From JBBSGA01 sp038254585 (lineage in GTDB: Bacteria; Chloroflexota; Chloroflexia; Chloroflexales; Kallotenuaceae), in contig JBBSGA010000197.1 in assembly GCA_038254585.1 (NCBI GenBank), forward strand, positions 1 through 11,237: a stretch of DNA of 11,237 bases. The letters are read 5' to 3'. A program made the position numbers and the translations under genes. The notes beneath the pieces were generated by a model that was given only the letters and a program-made list of their open reading frames with translations, made no database searches and had not been told where the DNA came from. Positions 1 to 6,347 of this stretch are shown here, piece by piece (the first letter of the stretch is position 1; each line of letters starts with the position of its first letter).

Positions 1-86
1 TGCGGCCCGCGCAGCTCGATTGGTAGGCACTCCGGATCGATCATTACGTCACGATTGCCTACCGCACAAATTAAAACGGCACCCAT
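1..86 (-). CDS. Partial 5' end of a probable CARF-domain CRISPR ancillary effector
   Basis: Reading leftward from an ATG at 86-84, 28 codons run open to the window edge and begin MGAVLICAVGNRDVMIDPE. A hydrophobic first strand (AVLICAV) followed by a VGNRD turn is the kind of N-terminus seen in CARF (CRISPR-associated Rossmann fold) proteins such as the Csm6/Csx1 group, where this loop lies near the cyclic-oligoadenylate pocket. The start is strongly supported: GGGAGG at 98-93 sits six bases before the ATG. The gene follows csm5 by 56 bases on the same strand, where ancillary effectors are commonly encoded. The effector domain (HEPN RNase, PD-(D/E)xK nuclease or other) lies outside the window, so the activity cannot be stated. 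It could also be another Rossmann-like cas accessory protein. That a real gene starts here is much surer than the CARF assignment. Confidence 0.6.
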   Translation of the reverse strand, partial: MGAVLICAVGNRDVMIDPECLPIELRGP

Positions 87-142
87 GCAGTACCTCCCGG
101 TAGAGTTTTGAGATTATCGTCTCGGCACGACTCGGTTCAAGG

Positions 143-1225
143 CTACGCGACTCTGACCTTCACCCATCCCAGCGGCGCCAGCGGCCTCCCCCTGTCAGCG
201 ACGACGTGGCGGGTCTTGGGGAAGGCGCCGCCCTGCTCATAGTTGCCGCGCACCAGACCGTACGTACGGATGATTTGCGCGAGGAGCTCCCGGTTCGGCT
301 TGATGATCCGGCTCAGCGTCTTGCTGTTCCAGCCGGTCCCCCACCCGAGCTGCGTGAAGAATGTCTGCGGCTCGCGCTCTTCGGCCTCCTGGAGCAGCGA
401 TGCGTAGAGACGCTCGACCTCGGGAGCGCGACCCTCAAAGAAGAGCGCCTCCTGCCGGATTCGCTCGACGCCATGCTCCTGACAGATCCCGGCCCAATCG
501 CGGATTGCCTCCACGCCGCGTCCGAAGTCCAGTGATTGTGCCGCCGGACCTAGCAGGAAGTCGTCTAGGCGAAGCCGGGCCGTGAAGGTTGTCCCTGGCC
601 GGACTGCTTCGATGTCGATCGGGATGCCGCGCTCTCCTGCCGGCCAGACCGCGACGTTGTCGAGTTCCAGCGCATCGGGCGCGACCGGCTGCGAGTCGGT
701 CACCTGGATTGTTCGCATGAGATCATAGTTCGGCGCTTGCGCCGGCCGGGGTGCACGTCCGAAGAGGTTTTGCTCAACCTGCCGCGCTGCCCATTCGCGT
801 CGCTGGCCCAGTTCACCTGCACGGATGGTGATCTCACGCCGCAGGGCGATACCCGTGCCGATGGCGGTACGCAGGGCGCCCTTGATCGTGCTCCCGGGCA
901 GGTACAGACGGCCCATGGCGTCCTTGATCTGCGGCCACACTTCTCCGAGCGACGACGTTCCGCCGAGCCGGTAGCGGAACAGTTCGGGATGCTGCGTGAC
1001 GTCGGCCTGCGTCAGGAAGCTGGCGAGGTTGTTACTGCGCATGATCTTATCGATCAGCTCTTGGTCGCCGGTGTCCGGCAGAATGTAGTCGAAGACGGCG
1101 TCCGTGTCGAAGACGTACAGGAAGCGGCCGAAGCTGGCGAAGTCGACGCCGTTGCGTAGCGGCGAGCCACCGGAGCCGATGTGCAGCGGCGAGCGCACGG
1201 TAATCTCAAGCTGGTGGGTTGTCAT
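143..1225 (-). CDS. csm5: Csm5, type III-A CRISPR effector subunit (RAMP)
   Basis: A 360-residue RAMP-superfamily protein. In Csm complexes Csm5 caps the 3' end of the crRNA at the head of the Csm3 filament. Visible signatures are the N-terminal RSPLHIGSG strand-loop (residues 11-19), the PGSTIKGALRTAI segment (110-122) typical of Csm5 and related RAMPs, and a late glycine-rich segment LGWGTGWNSKTL. Length is normal for the family and no break is seen. The ATG overlaps the csm4 stop in the four-base ATGA arrangement at 1225-1222, with GGAGG just upstream inside csm4, so translation is probably coupled. It is the last csm subunit gene before the partial effector-like gene at the left edge. The family assignment rests on motifs plus position directly after csm4. 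Confidence 0.92.
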   Translation of the reverse strand: MTTHQLEITVRSPLHIGSGGSPLRNGVDFASFGRFLYVFDTDAVFDYILPDTGDQELIDKIMRSNNLASFLTQADVTQHPELFRYRLGGTSSLGEVWPQIKDAMGRLYLPGSTIKGALRTAIGTGIALRREITIRAGELGQRREWAARQVEQNLFGRAPRPAQAPNYDLMRTIQVTDSQPVAPDALELDNVAVWPAGERGIPIDIEAVRPGTTFTARLRLDDFLLGPAAQSLDFGRGVEAIRDWAGICQEHGVERIRQEALFFEGRAPEVERLYASLLQEAEEREPQTFFTQLGWGTGWNSKTLSRIIKPNRELLAQIIRTYGLVRGNYEQGGAFPKTRHVVADRGRPLAPLGWVKVRVA

Positions 1226-2268
1226 ACGCCCTCCTTCGCCGTCACTCCAATCGTCAGCGCAAGCCCGTAACGCCAGACCGGGTGCGCAAAGGGCGGCACA
1301 TCCGGCGCCACGTCTGCAACTGCTCCCAATGGCGGCTGCCCATTCGGACAGTTGACGATCGATCCTTCGGTGAGGAGATGGATGGCCCTGCGGCGCTGTG
1401 CCACGACCTCGGGATTGTTGGAGGCCAGCCAGCCGCCGACCTGGACGAGGTCATAGCTTGCGCCCCGACCGAGCACACCTGCCTCCAGTTCCGGCAGACT
1501 TGGCAGGTAGCGGGAGAGGAGCATCGCCCGCGCCTGGCCCGTTGTGTCCGGCAGATCGATCGTCTCAGGTTCGGCGACGTCGAACTGCCCTAGCCCAGAG
1601 CTGCGGCGGCCGCCAAGGCCGCTATGGCCGAGCCGCACCAGCAGCTCATGTAACGCGGCAGTCGCCGCGGCGTCTCGCGTCTGGGCAAGCACGAAGAGAC
1701 CGCAGGCTTCTGCGAACCGCACCTGGCCCACTGCAAAATACTGGCCTGCGTCACGCTGGCGATCCACGGTCACTCGGTCGATCCGGTCGGTACTCCAGAT
1801 GGTGTCATTGGCTATGGCTGGACCGTCGGCAGCGGCAACCAACGCAGCGCCATCCTGGTACAGGTGCGCCGTTTCCGCGCCTGTACCGCCCCGCAAATAG
1901 TCCTGGAGGCTGCCGCCTGCGAGCAGATGTCGCAGAATAGTCGCAGAAACGTACTGGAGATTTTTGATACGCTTGCGCGTCCCCCGCTGCGCCTCCTCGG
2001 CCTGTCGAGATGCGAGCCGGGGACGAGGAAAGAGCAGCGCACGACCGGCGTATGGCAGGCATGACGATATCCGGAAGGGCAGGTCTGGCTGTCCTTCTCC
2101 GGCCCTGGTCGCGCCGAACGCCCGGCCGGCAAGCAATGACTCGGCGAAGAGGGCGCTGTATAACGTGTCCGAGGGACACTGCACGCCGGTCTGCTCCAGC
2201 CCCACCCCGGCACTTCCAAAGTGGAACGCTCCGCACGGCATCAATCGAAATACGGTCAAGGCGGCCAT
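1222..2268 (-). CDS. csm4: Csm4, type III-A CRISPR effector subunit (RAMP, Cas5-like)
   Basis: A 348-residue RAMP protein. Csm4 holds the 5' handle of the crRNA and contacts Cas10 at the foot of the complex. The N-terminus MAALTVFRLMPCGAFHFGS, followed by SDTLYSALF (residues 33-41), matches the usual Csm4 opening, in which a strand and FHFG turn precede a conserved S-D-T-L-xx-A helix. A glycine-rich RAMP loop, GLGGRRSSGLGQF, lies at 217-229. No nuclease residues are expected in this subunit. The ATG lies three bases after the csm3 stop and the gene overlaps csm5 by four bases, so it belongs to one transcript. Length and reading frame look intact. Confidence 0.92.
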   Translation of the reverse strand: MAALTVFRLMPCGAFHFGSAGVGLEQTGVQCPSDTLYSALFAESLLAGRAFGATRAGEGQPDLPFRISSCLPYAGRALLFPRPRLASRQAEEAQRGTRKRIKNLQYVSATILRHLLAGGSLQDYLRGGTGAETAHLYQDGAALVAAADGPAIANDTIWSTDRIDRVTVDRQRDAGQYFAVGQVRFAEACGLFVLAQTRDAAATAALHELLVRLGHSGLGGRRSSGLGQFDVAEPETIDLPDTTGQARAMLLSRYLPSLPELEAGVLGRGASYDLVQVGGWLASNNPEVVAQRRRAIHLLTEGSIVNCPNGQPPLGAVADVAPDVPPFAHPVWRYGLALTIGVTAKEGV

Positions 2269-2271
2269 CGG

Positions 2272-3043
2272 CTACCCCCCGAACTGTGTTTGCCACCGGG
2301 CACGAAGGTCCTCGATCGAGCCTGCTTGGAGAAAAGGCATCTCTTTTTGGTAGTCGTCGGCCGTGCGAACACGCAGGCTGAGGTTCTCGAATACAACCTG
2401 CCCGCTGCCCCGTGCGCCCTGGCCGCCCAGGTAATCTTCTTCGACCAGCGCCAACGCCTCCAGCACACGTCTAAAGAGCCGGACGTCGCCATTATCGTTA
2501 TATAGACTGGAAGGTGAGTGCCCCTTTGAAGACCGCGCCTGCGGGAACGCGCTCCTGCTGGCGCGGGGTCGCGGCCGAGGTAACGCGGTCGATCGCCGCC
2601 TCCCACTTCACCTCGGTGTACGGCAGATCAGTCCGTAGCTGGTTTAGATCATCTCGGCTGGCGGGCGTGAGGAACGCGTCGCGCACGACGAGCCGTGACG
2701 TTTCGGAATGGGGATTTTCCCCTGGAATACCGAACGCACGGCACAGCTCACAGCTTGCATACTCTTCCGCGTTCTTGCATGTATGAATACTGACCCCTTG
2801 GCCGATGCGGGTGTTCTGCGGCTTGCCCATATGCTTTTCCTGCTGCGAGCGCATCTTGCCGCGCAGGGATGACCCGGGGACGTAGGGTGCGCCGGACAGT
2901 GGATCGCGAATGACTGGATTGTCCACGTTGCCGATCGCGAGCGTTCCCGGCGATCCGCCGATATGCAGGCCGGTCACGGTGTGGATGTCGAAGTCGAGGA
3001 ATATGCGTCCATGGAGTCGAACGATTCGAGGTGCATTGCTCAT
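2272..3043 (-). pseudogene. csm3: Csm3, backbone and target-RNA nuclease subunit, frameshifted
   Basis: Csm3 forms the helical backbone of the Csm complex and cuts bound target RNA at six-nucleotide steps. The first frame (3043 to 2498, 181 codons) holds TGLHIGGS, the catalytic-Asp segment GNVDNPVIRDP (Asp41, aligned with the known Csm3 Asp33) and PGSSLRGKMRS. It ends at a TAA in ...FQSI-stop. Csm3-like sequence resumes at once in another frame: YNDNGDVRLF, then VEEDYLGGQGARGSGQVVF, the conserved C-terminal glycine-rich strand, ending at 2272. The shift falls at 2498-2504 in a TATATA tract and equals loss of two bases or gain of one. Rejoined, the protein is about 256 residues, a normal size. 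The ATG is 20 bases after the csm2 stop, with GGAAGG seven bases upstream. It may be a recent mutation, a sequencing error, or, less likely, +1 recoding. Family identity is very secure; gene status is open. Confidence 0.9.
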
Positions 3044-3063
3044 ACGTCGCCCTTCCTTCTCCT

Positions 3064-3498
3064 TTAGTTGTTGCTGCCGCCATTCGCGCGGTGGTAGGCC
3101 AGAATTGCCTCGAAGAAATCGACAAAGTTCCGGAAATTGTTCGGATTGTCGTTGACCAGGTCGATCGCCGGAATCAGCACCTGGCTAAGCTGGCCGACGC
3201 CCTGGCCGCGCTCCCGCTTCGCTTGATAGGCAATACGGGGCTTGAGCAGCGCCAGCTCGCGCTTAGCCCGCCGCTCCCGCTCGTTTTGCTCGGCGCTCTC
3301 CGCCGTTCCTGCCCGCCTACTTTGCAGCCAGTCCATTTCTATCTGGCGGACCGTCCCAAAGATGCCGCGTACCTGGCTTGTCGTCAGGCGAAACTCGGTG
3401 GCAAGTGCACGGCCTATCCCTTCGGCGGCGGCGATGAGCGCCTCGTTATCACCATCCACAATGATCTGCCGCAGCTTCTCCACGCTCACGAGTGCCAT
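3064..3498 (-). CDS. csm2: Csm2, type III-A CRISPR small subunit
   Basis: A 144-residue, mostly helical protein. Csm2 subunits form the inner filament of the Csm complex alongside Csm3 and help hold the target RNA; they have no catalytic role. Recognisable segments are LTTSQVRGIFGTVRQIE (residues 38-54), LLKPRIAYQAKR (84-95) and the C-terminal FVDFFEAILAYHR (125-137), the usual conserved helices of the family. A charged stretch at about 66-82 lies between them. The stop of cas10 and this ATG share one base (TGATG), and GAGGAG lies a few bases upstream inside cas10, so coupled translation is likely. Length is typical and no defect is seen. Confidence 0.92.
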   Translation of the reverse strand: MALVSVEKLRQIIVDGDNEALIAAAEGIGRALATEFRLTTSQVRGIFGTVRQIEMDWLQSRRAGTAESAEQNERERRAKRELALLKPRIAYQAKRERGQGVGQLSQVLIPAIDLVNDNPNNFRNFVDFFEAILAYHRANGGSNN

Positions 3499-5759
3499 CA
3501 GCGTTGCTCCTCACGAACTAAGAGTTGTGCCCAACGGGCCGCGAACCCGACCCGTTCGATGAACCGCCCAATGGTCCGGGGACGGGTATCAGCGCCTTCG
3601 AGCAGCCTCGTGCTCAGACTCCGGATAAATCCCGCAACGTCTTGTTCCTCGCGCCCGAGTTCAGTGACGATACGTGCCAGCTGGTATACACCCCGCCAGA
3701 TCCAAGGACCGAAGACGAGGACATCTCGATTCCCGCGACGCTCCCCGTCGTTGAGCGCTTTCAGGTATTGCCCGTAAATCGCTTGTAGTGCTTGTAAGAC
3801 GGATCGACTCAAGCGTTTGTCGTCGATATACGTCGTGAGCCGTCGAGTGAGCTCGAATACATCGTCGCCGGTCGGACCCCATGGGATGACGTGATCGAGA
3901 AGGCCAAACGCATCCTTACCAGGACGTTCCTTCGCCCGTTCCAGTTCCTTGTGCGCCGCCTCAGCGGCCTGGTAGAGCGGGAACTTCGCCCCGTGCAGCG
4001 AGAGCCCGGCGGAGATATGGACGCACTCGTTGCGAGCATAGGCGCGCAGATCTTCTCGGATCGAACGCGCGAGCTCCGGTAGCACATGCCAGGAACCGAC
4101 GATGAACAGGTCGTCGCCGCCGGAGTAGACTGCGTAGACGAGTGCGCCACGTTCCGCATCGGCATTGACCTGGCGGCACAGCTCGCCGACCCAGCCCTCG
4201 AAGAAGCGCACCAGGGCGCTGCTCAGACCGCCGATCCGAGCAAGGGTGGACCTCTGCAAGCTATGTGCGAAAAGGTCACCTAGATCGTCGACATCCATCC
4301 GCAGCACGCCCAACCGTTTGACGCCTTTACTCTGGGCCACTAGCATGCCGAAGGTTTTGATCGACCGGCCAGGCTCGCGCTCCTGCTCGTCAGGGTGCGC
4401 GTCAAGCCATGCACGCAGCTTCTCAACGTCACGTTCCCGCACCGTCGGCGTCTCGTTGACCATCGGGCGGATGCCGCAAGCAATACCGCGCCCGCCTAGC
4501 TGGAGACGCAGAGCGGAAGACACCGGCTCATGCAATGCTAGGACACGTGTTCCAGGGGGAGCATCCGCCATGCGTTCGCGCACCTCGGCCTCAGAATGGG
4601 CCATACGGAAGTCCATCCCAAGATCCTGGAGCACGGTGTGTGCTGCGACGCGCTGTCGTTGGCGTGGCAGGTTGGGGGCGAGCGGCATCACGAGCAGGTA
4701 GCGGGCATTGTGCAGCTCGCGTGCTAACGTGTTGAAGCTATCGCAGAGCAGGCAGATACTCTGCTGTTCACTAGGCAGGACTTCGGCCTCCTCCCGCGCT
4801 GTGAAGGACACCAGTTCCCGGTCGGGCTCGCCTTGAAAGCGGCAGACGACGCAGGCGTCGGCACTATTCCCCCCATGTCCGTGCGGCGTGAACAATTCGC
4901 GTACCAGAGCCTCCGGGCCAAGATCGGCGAACTTCCGGCGTTTATCGACATTGATCGCCTCGCCAAGCACACGCCATTGCGCCTGAAACTTCGTAGTATC
5001 CGCCAGCGTCCCCTCGTCAAAGGGCACGGCGCCAAGCGCTACGTATAGCTCAGCCTTGTGGCGCCGGAGCATCCACTGCCCAAGCTCCTGGCGCCAACCC
5101 TCCAACGCTGCTTCGGCACTGCGGGGCAAGACCACGTAGAACCTGCCACCACCACTGTACAGCAGGTTGACCAATGGCAGGCCGGCCTGCCGCAACAGAT
5201 AGTGCGCTATCGCATCGGTCAGCAACTGCAGATAGAACGAGCGTGCGCGCAACCCGCGGGTAGCGCCGGCGGCCGTGAGCGTATACAGAAACGCCTGCAC
5301 GCCCGAGATGTCCCCGCCAACCAACAGCACGCCGTCCGCGCCGTTGTCAGCCGCATGAACGGCGGCTACCGCTGCCTCTGTGCGCGCCTGGTCGAAGAGC
5401 GAAACCGCGTCATCGTGGGCTGACGGGATCGCCCAGGCGTACTCCTGCAGGAGATAATAGAGCTGTTCCAGTGCCGGCTCGTCGTCGCCCGGCAAATCTC
5501 GGTATGCTTGCGAAAAACGCTGAGCGAGATCGGGGTCCGCGTTTGAGAGAGCTTGTTCGGGATCCAAAGTTGGGAACAACGACGCACGATCGATTCTCAA
5601 AGTGCTTGGCGTATAGAAGGCCGGCGCAGGCAGGTCGTTACCTGGCTCAGCTACCTCACTAAAGATCGAACGTAAGGGAACTGGGCGCGGCGGAGGTGTG
5701 AGGAGAACCGCCGCGTGCCGTCTGAGCACCGCCAGTGCCGCGCCGGACGCATCGTCCAT
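3498..5759 (-). CDS. cas10: Cas10/Csm1 lacking the HD domain, GGDD cyclase motif intact
   Basis: The 753-residue large subunit of the Csm complex. In this family the Palm domains make cyclic oligoadenylates from ATP when target RNA is bound, and an N-terminal HD domain usually cuts single-stranded DNA. Palm1 is at about 145-212 (LLVGGDISGVQAFLYT, YSGGGRFYVVLP). CVVC (303-306) and CLLC (336-339) form the zinc-binding linker. Palm2 starts at VLRMDVDDLG and carries the catalytic SGGDD (546-550). The HD domain is missing: PLRSIFSEV, which normally follows it, is already at residues 28-36, and no HD pair precedes it. The start is firm, since an in-frame TAG lies directly before the ATG and GGAAAGG lies eight bases upstream. 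It is first in the operon and shares one base with csm2. Inferred role: signalling rather than DNA cutting. Confidence 0.95.
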   Translation of the reverse strand: MDDASGAALAVLRRHAAVLLTPPPRPVPLRSIFSEVAEPGNDLPAPAFYTPSTLRIDRASLFPTLDPEQALSNADPDLAQRFSQAYRDLPGDDEPALEQLYYLLQEYAWAIPSAHDDAVSLFDQARTEAAVAAVHAADNGADGVLLVGGDISGVQAFLYTLTAAGATRGLRARSFYLQLLTDAIAHYLLRQAGLPLVNLLYSGGGRFYVVLPRSAEAALEGWRQELGQWMLRRHKAELYVALGAVPFDEGTLADTTKFQAQWRVLGEAINVDKRRKFADLGPEALVRELFTPHGHGGNSADACVVCRFQGEPDRELVSFTAREEAEVLPSEQQSICLLCDSFNTLARELHNARYLLVMPLAPNLPRQRQRVAAHTVLQDLGMDFRMAHSEAEVRERMADAPPGTRVLALHEPVSSALRLQLGGRGIACGIRPMVNETPTVRERDVEKLRAWLDAHPDEQEREPGRSIKTFGMLVAQSKGVKRLGVLRMDVDDLGDLFAHSLQRSTLARIGGLSSALVRFFEGWVGELCRQVNADAERGALVYAVYSGGDDLFIVGSWHVLPELARSIREDLRAYARNECVHISAGLSLHGAKFPLYQAAEAAHKELERAKERPGKDAFGLLDHVIPWGPTGDDVFELTRRLTTYIDDKRLSRSVLQALQAIYGQYLKALNDGERRGNRDVLVFGPWIWRGVYQLARIVTELGREEQDVAGFIRSLSTRLLEGADTRPRTIGRFIERVGFAARWAQLLVREEQR

Positions 5760-5828
5760 CTATGCAACCTTTCCAGTGAAAACCCGGCAGACTCGACGCC
5801 TCTACAATCGCTTACCAAAATCGTAACT

Positions 5829-5843
5829 GCGACGTCACGTCGC
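5829..5843. promoter_or_regulatory. 15-base palindrome, candidate operator
   Basis: GCGACGT and ACGTCGC are exact reverse complements separated by one C. The site lies 70 to 84 bases before the cas10 start codon and downstream of the TATACT box, a place where a bound dimer would block transcription. The half site GCGACGT recurs at 5886-5892, leading into the TGTCAC cluster. An operator role is inferred from symmetry and position only. Confidence 0.35.
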
Positions 5844-5890
5844 GCGGAGCGAAGTATACACGATGCGTCAATTCCACGTAACTTTGCGAC

Positions 5891-5947
5891 GTGTCACCGT
5901 GTCACTTGTCACCGGGAGCCCTTTTTCAGGCGCAAGTCCGGTGACAC
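5891..5947. repeat. TGTCAC repeat cluster with a 9-base inverted repeat
   Basis: TGTCAC occurs at 5892-5897, 5900-5905 and 5907-5912, spaced eight and seven bases. TGTCACCGG (5907-5915) pairs with CCGGTGACA (5938-5946) as an exact inverted repeat around a 22-base centre. No run of T follows on the minus strand, so it is not a typical intrinsic terminator for the sugar operon. It could be a protein-binding array or a hairpin insulating the csm operon from upstream transcription. Confidence 0.45.
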
Positions 5948-5994
5948 TTCGGCTCGGAACGCGAGAACGCACAGCCCTGGATCATCTATATTGG

Positions 5995-6324
5995 CTACAC
6001 TCGCCACGCCGCGATCCTCTCCGCGAGCCACTGCGCATCCGCCGGCGATAGCGGCGGGGGCGGGACCGGTGTGCCGTAGTCGATCGCGATGTCGTAATGT
6101 CCGCGCCGGTAGGCCGGCGCGACGATGGCCTGCAAATCGAGCGGCGTGTCCGGCCGTGGCGCGCGCGTGGGCACCGCGATCACCGGTAGGTGCTGCCGGA
6201 GGGATGTTGACCACACGGCGTAGGCGGCACCCCGCTCGCCGCGGTGCAGCAGGGCGTAGTAGTCGCCCCGCCCCGAGACCTCCGGCGGGCGGCGAGGTAA
6301 TGCCGGGCTGGTAGCGGGCAGCTC
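5995..6324 (-). pseudogene. DUF4058 family protein, C-terminal remnant
   Basis: About 109 codons ending at a stop at 5997-5995 match the C-terminal part of DUF4058 proteins. Segments in order are GRGDYYALLHRGE, AVWSTSLRQHLPVIAVP, TPLDLQAIVAPAY, HYDIAIDYGTPVPPP and PLSPADAQWLAERI, which correspond to the family's YYxLxSRAER, VWPxSLRDPLPxIPVPL, VPLDLQ, YDxxIDY and PPLSPED motifs. DUF4058 proteins are usually about 250 residues and of unknown function. The N-terminal half is absent: just upstream in the same frame the reading runs into the antisense frame of the kinase-pyrophosphorylase gene, which ends at 6348. No start codon with a ribosome binding site fits. I read it as a 5'-truncated relic left by a rearrangement between the sugar operon and the csm cassette. 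Confidence 0.75.
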
Positions 6325-6347
6325 GTCGACCCGACAGTGCTCCCCGC

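Larger units (their letters stand above)
5760..5994. promoter_or_regulatory. Intergenic control region upstream of the csm operon
   Basis: No gene is recognisable in these 235 bases. On the minus strand a TATACT box (5858-5853) could be a -10 element about 95 bases before the cas10 start; the sequence 17 bases further upstream (TTACGT) is a poor -35 match. A perfect 15-base palindrome, GCGACGT-C-ACGTCGC (5829-5843), lies between this box and the start codon. A cluster of TGTCAC repeats lies upstream of it. The arrangement suggests a regulated promoter for the csm genes, but no specific regulator can be named. Confidence 0.35.

Noticed and set aside
22..63. Inverted repeat GGTAGGCA / TGCCTACC at the left edge
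   Set aside because: Eight-base arms 26 bases apart inside the start of a coding sequence; no poly-T tract follows and chance is a sufficient explanation.
2490..2510. Programmed +1 frameshifting as the preferred explanation for csm3
   Set aside because: ATA-TAA-C has no strong slippery feature and no upstream Shine-Dalgarno-like stimulator was seen. Mutation or sequencing error is simpler, so recoding is kept only as a minor option.
5907..5946. Intrinsic terminator for the sugar operon
   Set aside because: The 9-base dyad has a 22-base loop and is followed on the minus strand by AAGTGACACGG, with no T tract.
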